From an uncultured Chryseobacterium sp. (GTDB taxonomy: Bacteria > Bacteroidota > Bacteroidia > Flavobacteriales > Weeksellaceae): DNA of 61,048 nt. Shown one piece after another: positions 43,207-51,490 of the stretch (positions are counted from its first letter, which is position 1; the number at the start of each line of letters is the position of its first letter). The notes under the pieces are model-generated. The model was not told the DNA's origin and made no database searches. It saw only the letters and a list, made by a program, of their open reading frames with translations. The translations under genes and the position numbers were made by a program. The stretch covers positions 1 to 61,048 of the forward strand of contig CAJYGB010000010.1 in assembly GCA_913774355.1 (NCBI GenBank). The letters are read 5' to 3'.

Positions 43207-44871
43207 ATGAAAAAAAATATTCTAACGGTATTTTCCGTTTTGCTTTTATCTCTATCCCACGCTCAGGAATTTGAAAAGAATCAGCTTGTTATCAAAATCA
43301 AAAAAGGATTCTTCAGCAAACAGAAATTCGATGCGGCAAAAAATATCACCGGTATACAAAGCTTAGATCAGCTGAATCAAAATAATGTGATCCGAAAGAT
43401 GGTTCCGATTGGAAGGATTGAAGACACTACTTCTTTGCTGCTGGAATTTAACAGCGATACAGATGTTGTTTCAGTGCTGAAAATCTATGCAGAAAACCCT
43501 GCCATCGATTTTGCGGAGCCGAATTACATAGCCCACGGCGCAGGAGTGAAGGGAGCAGATACTTTTTCCACTTTCCCCAATGACTCTTATTTCCTGTCCA
43601 GGCAATGGGGTCTCTATAATAACGGAACATTTTCTGCGTCCGGTATGACCACCGCCACCGATGCCGATGTGGATATGGAACTGGCGTGGGATGTTGAAAC
43701 CGGTAATCCCAATATGATTATCGCCGTTTCGGATTCCGGGCTGAATATGTCCCATGAAGATATTGCCGCCAGAGTCTGGACCAAACCTGTTGAGATCATC
43801 GACGGTATCGACAATGACGGAAACGGACTGATCGATGATTACCGTGGCTGGGACTGGGTAAGTAATGACAACAACCCGACCGATGACCACGGTCATGGAA
43901 CTAACTGTTCCGGAATCATCGGAAGCATAGCCAACAATGGAAAAGGATATGCCGGTGTTAACTGGAATAGCAAGATCATGCCGCTGAAAGTACTGAACAG
44001 TTCCAACAGTGCTACCTACGCCGCCATGGCGAACAGCCTGTACTATGCAGTTGACAACGGAGCCAAAGTAGTATCGATGTCCATCGGAGGATCCTCCACT
44101 TCTTCCCTGATAGCGAATGCCATCAGCTACATGAAAACCAATAATGTGCTGCTGGTCGCCTGTATGATGAACAACAATAATGAAGTGGCTAATTATCCTG
44201 CAGCCTATTCCACAGCTTATGATAACGTGATTGCCGTAGGATCTACCGATGCCAATGACAAAAGAACACAGCCGTTTTTCTGGAGCTCAACTTCCGGCAG
44301 CAGCTATGGGAATCATATTAATGTGGTGGCTCCCGGAAATTACATTTACGGATTAGGCATCGATTCCAATACTTCTTATAATTCCTACTGGGGTGGTACT
44401 TCTCAGGCTACGCCTTTGGTTGCGGGAGTTGCTTCACTGATCTTATCGAAAAAGCCTGCATTAACGCCTGTACAGGTGAGAAATATTCTTCAGTCGACGG
44501 CTGAAGACATGAAAGGGCTTGCTTCTGAAGATACGGCCGGCTTTGATAAATATCACGGCTGGGGAAGGATCAATGCTTATGCGGCACTGAATTCGGTGGT
44601 ACTCAATACTTCGGACATTGAGAAAGAAGATCAGCTGAGAATTATCAATCCTGTTGTAAATGGTTATCTGGAAATTATTAACCGTAAAAAGCTGAAAGGG
44701 AGTACCAATATCACCATATCCGGTTTTGAAGGCAGGATGATTTATAATCAAAATCTGAATATCGTTGAGGGGAAAAATCTTATTCCTCTTCACGATATTC
44801 CTGCCGGAGGTTATATGCTTACCGTTGAGAATAAAGAATTTAGTAAGATATTCAAAATACTTGTGAAATAG
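43207..44871 (+). CDS. S8 family serine peptidase with T9SS sorting domain
   Basis: A 554-residue exported subtilase. After the signal peptide (LLLSLSHAQ), a propeptide covers about residues 20-110. The catalytic triad is Asp176 (AVSDSGLN), His230 (DDHGHGTNCSG) and Ser399 (GGTSQATPLVAG), all canonical. Residues about 480-554 form a type A T9SS tail (INPVVNGYLEI, then DIPAGGYMLTVENKEFSKIF and a basic KILVK end). It is a surface or secreted protease, unlike the lipoprotein subtilase at 16.4 kb. Confidence 0.93.
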   Translation: MKKNILTVFSVLLLSLSHAQEFEKNQLVIKIKKGFFSKQKFDAAKNITGIQSLDQLNQNNVIRKMVPIGRIEDTTSLLLEFNSDTDVVSVLKIYAENPAIDFAEPNYIAHGAGVKGADTFSTFPNDSYFLSRQWGLYNNGTFSASGMTTATDADVDMELAWDVETGNPNMIIAVSDSGLNMSHEDIAARVWTKPVEIIDGIDNDGNGLIDDYRGWDWVSNDNNPTDDHGHGTNCSGIIGSIANNGKGYAGVNWNSKIMPLKVLNSSNSATYAAMANSLYYAVDNGAKVVSMSIGGSSTSSLIANAISYMKTNNVLLVACMMNNNNEVANYPAAYSTAYDNVIAVGSTDANDKRTQPFFWSSTSGSSYGNHINVVAPGNYIYGLGIDSNTSYNSYWGGTSQATPLVAGVASLILSKKPALTPVQVRNILQSTAEDMKGLASEDTAGFDKYHGWGRINAYAALNSVVLNTSDIEKEDQLRIINPVVNGYLEIINRKKLKGSTNITISGFEGRMIYNQNLNIVEGKNLIPLHDIPAGGYMLTVENKEFSKIFKILVK

Positions 44872-44907
44872 TAGGGAGGCAGATAATTTAGATAATGAAA
44901 TTTAAAT

Positions 44908-44915
44908 TAATTTTG
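44908..44915 (+). promoter_or_regulatory. -7 box of murI
   Basis: TAATTTTG, exact TAnnTTTG match, 19 bp before the TTG start codon. Confidence 0.5.
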
Positions 44916-44934
44916 TAGTCATTAAATCAGGATT

Positions 44935-45765
44935 TTGAAAACTAAAAAACAGGATTATTCACACCTATCATCCAAACAGCCTATCGGGATTTTCGATAGC
45001 GGCGTGGGCGGATTAACGGTTGCCAAAGAAATCAAGCGTTTGCTGCCTCATGAAGACCTTATTTATTTCGGGGATACCAAGCACCTTCCGTACGGTGAAA
45101 AATCGAGGGAAGCCATCATCGAATATTCCACCAAGATCACCAACTTCCTGTTGCAGCAGAACTGTAAGGCCATCGTTATTGCCTGCAATACGGCAACGGC
45201 CAATGCTTTAAGCGAGGTCATGCTGTCGGTAGCTGGAAAAGTACCGGTTATTGACGTGATTAATCCTGTGGCGGAAAAGGTTTCTTATGAGATTCATAAC
45301 AATGTGGGCGTGATTGCAACAAAAGCCACGGTGAATTCGGGATTATACAAAAAGAGCATCCGGAAACATAATAAATGGATCAAAGTAGATGAACTGGCGA
45401 CTCCTTTGCTGGTTCCGGCCATCGAAGAAGGTTTCAAAAACCATCCGATTACCCATGCCATCATCTACAATTACCTCAGCAACAGCAAGCTGAAAAATAT
45501 TGAAACGCTGATCCTGGGCTGTACCCATTATCCTTTATTAATTGATGAAATCAAGCAATATTACGGCAACCGGGTCCGCGTGATCGATTCGCCCAATATT
45601 GTCGCCAATCATCTGAAAATTATCCTGGATAAGTACAACCTTCTCAACGATCAGAATCCCCATCCCAATTACCATTTCTACCTTTCGGATCTGACGAAAA
45701 ACTTTGAAAAGATCTCGAAGAAATTTTTCGGAAAAACCATCGATCTCGAATTGAAAGTTCTATAA
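44935..45765 (+). CDS. murI: Glutamate racemase (TTG start)
   Basis: A 276-residue racemase. Catalytic cysteines lie in VIACNTATANAL and LILGCTHYPLL; the N-terminus contains IGIFDSGVGGLTVAKEI and FGDTKHLPYG. It supplies D-glutamate for peptidoglycan. The reading frame has no ATG before the conserved core, so the TTG at 44935 (KTKKQDYSHL) is the likely start, placed just after a good promoter. Confidence 0.95.
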   Translation: MKTKKQDYSHLSSKQPIGIFDSGVGGLTVAKEIKRLLPHEDLIYFGDTKHLPYGEKSREAIIEYSTKITNFLLQQNCKAIVIACNTATANALSEVMLSVAGKVPVIDVINPVAEKVSYEIHNNVGVIATKATVNSGLYKKSIRKHNKWIKVDELATPLLVPAIEEGFKNHPITHAIIYNYLSNSKLKNIETLILGCTHYPLLIDEIKQYYGNRVRVIDSPNIVANHLKIILDKYNLLNDQNPHPNYHFYLSDLTKNFEKISKKFFGKTIDLELKVL

Positions 45766-45769
45766 AAGC

Positions 45770-45806
45770 AAAGCTGTCCCGTGAAGAGACAGCTTTTATT
45801 TTTTAA
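45770..45806 (+). terminator. Terminator of murI
   Basis: AAGCTGTC and GACAGCTT pair around CCGTGAAGA, followed by TTATTTTTT. Confidence 0.75.
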
Positions 45807-45824
45807 TTAAATTTATGTAAATCT

Positions 45825-46055
45825 CTATTCTTTTGCATGCTCTTTCAGATAATCCAAGCCCTTTTGCGTAATGGAGAAATACCATTCATTTTTATCCGAA
45901 TCAATCAATCTTTCCTGTTTCATTTGTCTTAACAGTTGAATAAAGTACCCTCCAAACAAAGGCTCATTTTGTCCTTTGTTTGATAAAATTTCTAAATTGT
46001 TTAATGCAATTTTTCCACTTGCTTTATTTATTAATTCCAGTGTTTTTAATATCAT
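45825..46055 (-). CDS. Small winged-helix-like protein
   Basis: A 76-residue protein from ATG 46055 (MILKTLELINKASGKIALNN). Two helices, a third helix FGGYFIQLLRQMKQERLID and a wing-like strand pair NEWYFSITQKGLDYLKEH give a winged-helix pattern. It may bind DNA or act in a partner complex. It is downstream of, and on the same strand as, the toxin-like cassette, separated by 105 bp, and could belong to it or be independent. Confidence 0.55.
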   Translation of the reverse strand: MILKTLELINKASGKIALNNLEILSNKGQNEPLFGGYFIQLLRQMKQERLIDSDKNEWYFSITQKGLDYLKEHAKE

Positions 46056-46160
46056 AATTGGATCAAGCAAAATTATTTTAGTCTTTTATTTAGAATGTTC
46101 AATTGTTACAGCATTTTAACATTTTATCATCTTCATGACAAGCTAAAATATATTATTATG

Positions 46161-46466
46161 TTAATCTTCTTTTACTAAATAATATTTTCCATTACTATCT
46201 TTTTTAATTTCCTGAACCTGATAGCTAAAGCGACGAATAAAAACAGGTTCACCTGTTTCATCAGAGACTGTTAGAAAATCAATTTTATCAAAAATTGAAT
46301 TTAATGAAATAACCCATACATCACTTGTTAATTCTTGTGAATGTAATGTGTCATTTTTCTTATGAAAATTAATTTTGCGAACACAGGTTTCTTTATACCG
46401 TTTACCTTGAAGATCCTTCATAATCATATGGGTTTTTTCAAGAATTTTTTCTTTAGTTTGTATCAT
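46161..46466 (-). CDS. Candidate immunity protein of the toxin-like cassette
   Basis: A 101-residue, lysine- and glutamate-rich protein with no signal peptide. Its ATG overlaps the toxin stop codon by 4 bp, so it should be translationally coupled. An N-terminal helix (KILEKTHMIMKDLQGKRY) precedes four or five strands (VWVISLNSIFDKIDFLTV, EPVFIRRFSYQVQEI, KYYLVKED). Size, position and overlap fit an immunity protein for the C-terminal protease domain of the preceding gene. I do not recognise the family; the role is inferred from context. Confidence 0.6.
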   Translation of the reverse strand: MIQTKEKILEKTHMIMKDLQGKRYKETCVRKINFHKKNDTLHSQELTSDVWVISLNSIFDKIDFLTVSDETGEPVFIRRFSYQVQEIKKDSNGKYYLVKED

Positions 46467-48454
46467 TTGTTTATTATTTTAATTTGTAAAGGTGGTAAAC
46501 CATATTCATCTTTTCTTATATCATTTAGATAATCTAAACTAGCTTGCAATTCTTTTGTAGTCCATCTTTCTTTAGATTCATAAATTTTTTCCCAAACATA
46601 TGTTTCTTTTTCTAATGTATCCTTTAAAAGATAGGCTTCTATTCCAATTTCATCACAATGCTGTATATGCATCATTTCATGAAAAAAAGTAAGCTCAGAT
46701 GGGTTTTTCGTAAAAATTATCTGCATGGTTTCAGGATTAAAAGCACCCGCAATAATATTATTTTCACTCAAAAAATTAAAAAGTTCATCTGCCGTATTAA
46801 AGCCATCCGCCGGTTTAAAAAAAGATTTTATTTCAATAGAATCTGTTTCTAACATTAAATGTATTCCTTTTTTCGTAAGTAGCTTTCTTATTTTCTCTAT
46901 TTCTACTTTATAAAGTATTTTACCTCCTAAATCATCAAAAAGTTGTACCCAATTGAACTGTTTTTCTTTACTAACCTTTTCTAATTGCCTTTCCGTCTTC
47001 CAAAAATTATCTTTCAAAAAAGCTCCTGCTTCACTGGCATCTGCCAGCGTAACCAATTTACCATTATAATAAATCTCATACAGATTATCGCCAGCTTTTT
47101 TTACTGAGATTTTTCTTTTGGCGAGTTGTTCCAGGATGTATTCTACATTAGCATCTGCACCTAAGAGAGGCTTCAGTAACTTTTTTAATAGCCCGTTTTT
47201 CTCACCAGCCAGAACCACTTCTTCAATGACGTTGCTCGGATTTCTAAGTCTGTACGCTTGAAGTTCTTCTACCAGTTTCTCCAGTTGCTTCGTAAAAATA
47301 AGATAATTTCCTTTTACATTTTTAAGCTTCTTTATTTTTTCCAAAAGAGCCGGACCATGAATGAATATTCCTTCAATCATCACTACACTTAAAATTCCTG
47401 CTCCTATTAAAGAATATATAGTATCCCAATTTTCTACAAACCATTTTCCGCCCGGTAGATTAGAAACCCAATTTTTTACATCCTCGTTCATTAACGCCAG
47501 ATCAATGCTTGCCAAACCGAGATCTGCAATCGCCAGTACAGAAAGATTACCCGTAAGTCCCATCGTCATAAACCCGGCGATAATGGCAAAAATGTCTCCG
47601 CCAATATGGATATTCTCCATTACTTCCGCCCATTCTTCTTCATCTGCGATCGCCTTAATAAACAAAGCGGTTACCAGGTTTGCTTTTTCCTGTCCTTTAT
47701 CTGTAAGATGAACTAAATTCATGGGGTGATATAAATAACCAGGATCGACATTTTCAGATGATGTCTGTGTTTGTTCGACTGTACTTCCTCCTTTACCAAA
47801 TTCGTCTGTTTCTCTCTGTTCAGTGGTTTTTGTAACTGTTTTTTTCTGTTGCAGAAAAACAGCATCTTTATAATCGAAATCCCATTCGAAACTTACAATT
47901 CCTTTAATCGTATTAAGGATGTCATTTAATTCCAGGATACTACTCTCTATAAAATAACCGTTCCCGTTAAGAAGTGCATTTTTAGTTATTTTCGTTTTGG
48001 AATTGGTATCTCTTTGGGCAAGTATATTCAGGACGGAAACAAAAAGAATGCGGTTGGATTTAGGCTGTCCCAATACTTCTGAGTGTCCATCCAGATTATC
48101 GTAAATTTCAGTAAGCAGTTTTGGGTTTTTCCAGAAATAATCGGCTGCTTCCGGAAATTTTCTAAACATTCCCATTACTTTTATTAAAAGTGAAGTAGTG
48201 TCTTTCGTCCAGCTGAACCATCCCGTATCATCTTCTTTTGTTAATATTTTCAGATGATTGACAACGACATCGGTAGGAAGATGAATCTTCATCATAAAAC
48301 TGATCGGCAAATCTCCATATACTTTATATAGGTCGTCTGCTCTTGCAGAACTTTCCAAGAAGTACGTGAATTCTCTGATAAAAAACAATGAGGCATCGTA
48401 ATCTGTTTCTACATTTCCATATCCCAGATAAAGTAAAAGATTTTTATATTCCAT
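46463..48454 (-). CDS. Polymorphic-toxin-like protein with C-terminal metalloprotease domain
   Basis: A 663-residue protein without signal peptide or T9SS tail. Residues 1-200 are helical and of unknown family. Residues about 205-235 are a charged, threonine-rich linker. Residues about 270-390 hold hydrophobic helices (IHIGGDIFAIIAGFMTMGLT, SVLAIADLGLASIDLALM, IYSLIGAGILSVVMIEGIFI), like a pre-toxin segment. The C-terminal ~110 residues carry HEMMH at 592-596 (in SELTFFHEMMHIQHCDEIGI) and a downstream Glu near 617, a zincin toxin pattern. Base composition is more AT-rich than the flanks. Delivery route unknown; no type VI or contractile injection genes are in the window. A housekeeping protease is the less likely alternative. 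Confidence 0.7.
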   Translation of the reverse strand: MEYKNLLLYLGYGNVETDYDASLFFIREFTYFLESSARADDLYKVYGDLPISFMMKIHLPTDVVVNHLKILTKEDDTGWFSWTKDTTSLLIKVMGMFRKFPEAADYFWKNPKLLTEIYDNLDGHSEVLGQPKSNRILFVSVLNILAQRDTNSKTKITKNALLNGNGYFIESSILELNDILNTIKGIVSFEWDFDYKDAVFLQQKKTVTKTTEQRETDEFGKGGSTVEQTQTSSENVDPGYLYHPMNLVHLTDKGQEKANLVTALFIKAIADEEEWAEVMENIHIGGDIFAIIAGFMTMGLTGNLSVLAIADLGLASIDLALMNEDVKNWVSNLPGGKWFVENWDTIYSLIGAGILSVVMIEGIFIHGPALLEKIKKLKNVKGNYLIFTKQLEKLVEELQAYRLRNPSNVIEEVVLAGEKNGLLKKLLKPLLGADANVEYILEQLAKRKISVKKAGDNLYEIYYNGKLVTLADASEAGAFLKDNFWKTERQLEKVSKEKQFNWVQLFDDLGGKILYKVEIEKIRKLLTKKGIHLMLETDSIEIKSFFKPADGFNTADELFNFLSENNIIAGAFNPETMQIIFTKNPSELTFFHEMMHIQHCDEIGIEAYLLKDTLEKETYVWEKIYESKERWTTKELQASLDYLNDIRKDEYGLPPLQIKIINK

Positions 48455-48474
48455 AAAAGAAGATGTCCTTAGTT

Positions 48475-48921
48475 CTATGGCATCCTCCCCTGTATCTTCA
48501 TATCGATAGGTGAGGCAATAGGTAAGGCTGTCATTCTCATCAAAAAAACTTTCATACGGGGTCTATCTGATCCTATATGTTGGGAAACTTTCACCTTCCC
48601 GTTTTTAAGATAAAGCTTTGCTGAAAGATTAATATGTTTTTTACCGTCCATGATATAGGTTTGCGCTATATCCTGAAAATATTCTTTGAATACATAGGAC
48701 ATATATTTTCCTTTACCTCCATTATAGCTTAACCTAAGATCTCCTAATAATCTTGTAAGGTTAATATATTCATCATTTTTAATTTCGATTTTTTCTGTAT
48801 TTGTTAATCCTGAAATTCCCTGTAACGGATTTTGATTACCTTTAAATCCTTTATTTACCTCTTCGAAGGATAAGATTTTAAATCCTGACAAATCCCCGAA
48901 TTCGTCTTCAAATTTTTCCAT
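48475..48921 (-). CDS. Uncharacterised first gene of the toxin-like cassette
   Basis: A 148-residue protein from ATG 48921 (MEKFEDEFGDLSGFKILSFE). The first 40 residues are acidic and likely flexible. The rest is strand-rich (YINLTRLLGDLRLSYNGGKG, HINLSAKLYLKNGKVKVSQH) and ends KVFLMRMTALPIASPIDMKI. It lies 20 bp before the toxin-like gene with the promoter immediately upstream. An adaptor or chaperone for the toxin is possible by position. I recognise no family. Confidence 0.55.
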   Translation of the reverse strand: MEKFEDEFGDLSGFKILSFEEVNKGFKGNQNPLQGISGLTNTEKIEIKNDEYINLTRLLGDLRLSYNGGKGKYMSYVFKEYFQDIAQTYIMDGKKHINLSAKLYLKNGKVKVSQHIGSDRPRMKVFLMRMTALPIASPIDMKIQGRMP

Positions 48922-48957
48922 TTTGTTGTTTTCATTTAGTTTTATACTTTTCTGAAG

Positions 48958-48965
48958 CAAATGTA
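48958..48965 (-). promoter_or_regulatory. -7 box of the toxin-like operon
   Basis: TACATTTG on the minus strand, exact TAnnTTTG match, 36 bp before ATG 48921. An inverted repeat ACGAC/GTCGT lies upstream at 48976-48992. Confidence 0.5.
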
Positions 48966-49010
48966 AATGCGGGTAACGACAAAACTCGTCGTATTATTTT
49001 TTTATTAGAA

Positions 49011-49050
49011 AAAATAAGGGCTGTCTCAAAAATGAGACAGCCCTTATTTT
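49011..49050. terminator. Bidirectional terminator
   Basis: AAAATAAGGGCTGTCTC and GAGACAGCCCTTATTTT form a perfect 17-bp stem with a six-base loop. It ends the minus-strand nitroreductase mRNA and isolates the toxin-like operon from it. Confidence 0.85.
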
Positions 49051-49064
49051 AAGATAAATAAAAG

Positions 49065-49667
49065 TTACATTTCGAGAATCACCTCTTCCTGTTTCAGCCT
49101 TTTCTTCGGCGTATGCACGGGCTGGTTGGTATCTTCTTCCGATCTTGTCCCGATGGTGACGGCAAATAAGGTCTCGTATTTGTCATTGCCGATGATCTCA
49201 TCGTATTTGTCGTTTTCAATACCTTCCATTGGGGTCGAGTCCAGTCCCATTTCGGCACAGGCGGAAAGCAGTACGCCCAGCGAAAGGTAGACCTGATGGG
49301 CCATCCAGGATTTTATAAACATTTCCCCTTTGGATTTAACAAAGTTTTTATAATAATTGACGGAACCTTCCGGCAGATATGCTTCGATCTGCTTTTCAAA
49401 ATCTTCCGGTTTTTTCAGCACCTGGAAGACGATCAGCAGGTTACTGTTGTCGATTTTTTCTTTGTTCCAGTAGGAAGCATCGGCCAGCTTTTCCCGGTTT
49501 TCCGAAGATTCCTTCACAAAGACAAAATTCCACGGCTGGCTGTTGATGGAGGATGGGCTCAGCTGTAAAATATCTTTCAGCTGCTGAACGGTTTCTTCGC
49601 TGAGGGTTCCTTTCGGATTATACTTTTTGACCGTATATCTCGATTTCATTTTTTCTAAAAAGCTCAT
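49065..49667 (-). CDS. Nitroreductase family protein (NfsB-like)
   Basis: A 200-residue FMN-dependent NAD(P)H oxidoreductase. FMN- and dimer-contact segments are SRYTVKKYNPKG, LQLSPSSINSQPWNFVFV, and AEMGLDSTPMEGIE near the C-terminus. It would reduce nitro-compounds or quinones, with electrophile detoxification as a probable role. It is transcribed away from an HxlR-type regulator, a common arrangement for electrophile-responsive reductases. Confidence 0.93.
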   Translation of the reverse strand: MSFLEKMKSRYTVKKYNPKGTLSEETVQQLKDILQLSPSSINSQPWNFVFVKESSENREKLADASYWNKEKIDNSNLLIVFQVLKKPEDFEKQIEAYLPEGSVNYYKNFVKSKGEMFIKSWMAHQVYLSLGVLLSACAEMGLDSTPMEGIENDKYDEIIGNDKYETLFAVTIGTRSEEDTNQPVHTPKKRLKQEEVILEM

Positions 49668-49688
49668 AATTATTTAACTATATTTTTT

Positions 49689-49704
49689 ATAGTTGCAAAA
49701 CTAT
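49689..49704. promoter_or_regulatory. Palindromic operator candidate between nitroreductase and hxlR-type genes
   Basis: ATAGTTGCAAAACTAT: ATAGTT and AACTAT mirror each other around GCAA. It overlaps the -7 box of the nitroreductase promoter and the -33 TTG of the regulator promoter, so one bound dimer could control both. Confidence 0.6.
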
Positions 49705-49723
49705 TGTAAGTTTTATACATTTG
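49693..49723 (+). promoter_or_regulatory. Promoter of the HxlR-type regulator
   Basis: TTG (49693-49695), 20-bp spacer, TACATTTG (49716-49723): a full flavobacterial promoter 29 bp before ATG 49753. Confidence 0.7.
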
Positions 49724-49726
49724 CAA
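49696..49726 (-). promoter_or_regulatory. Promoter of the nitroreductase gene
   Basis: On the minus strand TTG (49726-49724), 20-bp spacer, TAGTTTTG (49703-49696), about 28 bp before the ATG. It is nearly superimposed on the opposing promoter. Confidence 0.7.
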
Positions 49727-49752
49727 TAACGGTAAAAAATGATAGTATAAAA

Positions 49753-50106
49753 ATGTATACGATAGACGATAAAACATATCCCTGCTGTACAAGTGTCACC
49801 ATGAAATTCATCGGAGGAAAGTGGAAGGCGGTGATTCTTGTTCACCTTATGGACGGGGCAAAACGGTACAACGAGCTCAGAAAGCTGATTCCTACCATTA
49901 CGGAACGGACGCTGAGCCTGCAGCTGAAACAGCTGGAAGAAGACCACGTAATTAACCGGAAAGTGTATACGGAAAAACCGCCGCTGATGGTGGAATACAC
50001 CCTCACCGATTTCGGGAAAACTCTTGCTCCGGTGATCCGGGAGATTACCAAATGGGGAATTGAAGCGGCACAGACCTCAAAAAAAATAATCAGGAAAACG
50101 TCCTGA
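49753..50106 (+). CDS. HxlR family transcriptional regulator
   Basis: A 117-residue winged-helix regulator from ATG 49753 (MYTIDDKTYPCCTSVTMKFI); an upstream in-frame stretch covers the promoter. CCTSVTMKFIGGKWKAVILV, RYNELRKLIPTITERTLSLQ and LKQLEEDHVINRKV are classic HxlR sequences. The N-terminal cysteine pair (PCC) resembles the redox- or electrophile-sensing cysteine of HypR/YodB-type members. It probably controls the divergent nitroreductase and itself. Confidence 0.93.
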   Translation: MYTIDDKTYPCCTSVTMKFIGGKWKAVILVHLMDGAKRYNELRKLIPTITERTLSLQLKQLEEDHVINRKVYTEKPPLMVEYTLTDFGKTLAPVIREITKWGIEAAQTSKKIIRKTS

Positions 50107-50691
50107 TTATTCTTCGGTTGTAATAGTTATATCTTCTTCCTTATTCGGTCTGAAAAAACTGAAGCTTACGTTTCCGTATTTCCGGGTATCCATAAGGTTG
50201 GGATGATCAAACTTCATCCGGCTCTGGTGCTCAACGATCAGAACGCCGTTTTCTTTGAGGTATTTATTGTTTAACACCAAAGAAATAATTTCCTGGTATT
50301 TCTTCTCTTCCATTTCAAATGGAGCATCGGAAAATACAATCTCAAAAGATTTTTTGTTCCTGAATTTCTTCAGCCAGTCGAATACATCACCCCGCTGAAC
50401 ATTCACCTGAAGGCTGAATCCCAGTTCTGAAGCGGTCGTATTAAGGAAAGAAGTGTGTTTCGGGTTCATTTCTACGGAAGTAACATCCCCGCAGCCCCTT
50501 GAGGCAAATTCAAAACTGATGGAACCGATTCCCGCAAACAGGTCCAGTACGGAAACCGACTGCATATCGTACGTGTTTTCCAGGATGCTGAACAGCGCTT
50601 CCTTGGCAAAATCCGTGGTTGGCCTTACATCAAAGTTTTTCGGGGCGGCTATTTTTTTGGCTTTCCATTTGCCTGAAATGATTCTGTACAT
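50107..50691 (-). CDS. rsmD: 16S rRNA (guanine(966)-N(2))-methyltransferase
   Basis: A 194-residue methyltransferase. RIISGKWKAKKIAAP at the start, the SAM motif DLFAGIGSISFEFASRG and the catalytic-loop variant VFSDAPFEM (usually DPPY/DPPF) identify RsmD. It methylates G966 of 16S rRNA. Its stop abuts the convergent hxlR-type stop with no gap. DUF3822 lies directly upstream, the usual flavobacterial neighbour. Confidence 0.95.
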   Translation of the reverse strand: MYRIISGKWKAKKIAAPKNFDVRPTTDFAKEALFSILENTYDMQSVSVLDLFAGIGSISFEFASRGCGDVTSVEMNPKHTSFLNTTASELGFSLQVNVQRGDVFDWLKKFRNKKSFEIVFSDAPFEMEEKKYQEIISLVLNNKYLKENGVLIVEHQSRMKFDHPNLMDTRKYGNVSFSFFRPNKEEDITITTEE

Positions 50692-50755
50692 AGTGGTTGG
50701 ATTATAGGGTGTTGACGGAGCCAGCAGATACTTTCTGCCATCAGGTCATCAGAAC

Positions 50756-51472
50756 CTAATTTAATATAAAATTTCTGGTAGGGATATTATCAAATACGAT
50801 TTTCAGGTGCTTAACGAATTTCTGCAGTTCCGAAATGAAGGTTTCGTTTTCCGTGGTTTCCCCGTAGGCAAAAAAGTGGGTTTCATTGATCCCGAAACCG
50901 ATTTTGCTCAAGGTGAACATCACGAAATAAAGAAAATCGACTTCCGAATTTACATCCAGGTTGTTGTATAAGATAATTTTTTTGTTGTCGATGGCGAAAA
51001 ACTCACATTGATTATGATACAGGTTAATGTGGATTTCCTTGTTGTTTTTATAATGAATACTGTTTAAAAACTTTTCACCGGAGAAATTGAACTGTACCGG
51101 TACCGCCAGCTCTTTGATCTTTTTATAGAATTCCTTCGGAAAAGTATAATAGAACTGGATTCTGAATTTTTCATTGATGGAAAGCATCAGCTCTTCCTTT
51201 TCCTTATCTGTTGGCGCATTGAAGGCGATCAGGTCGAATCCCGCTTCATGCTCCGAGAAACCTTCCGGCATCAGGGTGAAGTGGTTCAGGGCGGAAATCA
51301 CATGGATTTCGTCAAACCGCTGTTTCAACAGGACCTGATCCAGGGTGTCCCGAATAAAATGCTCCGGGGAATCCTCATCCGTAAAATAAGACTTCTCTTC
51401 CACAATGCTTTTATTCCTGGCAATCTGGTAGATGAGTCCGTCTTTGATAAAAAGTAAATTAAGTATATTCAT
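50756..51472 (-). CDS. DUF3822 family protein
   Basis: A 238-residue cytosolic protein with an actin-like/ASKHA-type layout: a start of short strands (LNLLFIKDGLIYQIAR), HVISALNHFTLMPEGF, and EIHINLYHNQCEFFAIDNKK. DUF3822 is confined to Bacteroidota and usually sits beside rsmD, as here (64-bp gap). Biochemical role unknown. Confidence 0.88.
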   Translation of the reverse strand: MNILNLLFIKDGLIYQIARNKSIVEEKSYFTDEDSPEHFIRDTLDQVLLKQRFDEIHVISALNHFTLMPEGFSEHEAGFDLIAFNAPTDKEKEELMLSINEKFRIQFYYTFPKEFYKKIKELAVPVQFNFSGEKFLNSIHYKNNKEIHINLYHNQCEFFAIDNKKIILYNNLDVNSEVDFLYFVMFTLSKIGFGINETHFFAYGETTENETFISELQKFVKHLKIVFDNIPTRNFILN

Positions 51473-51490
51473 AATTTGATTCCTGCAAAT

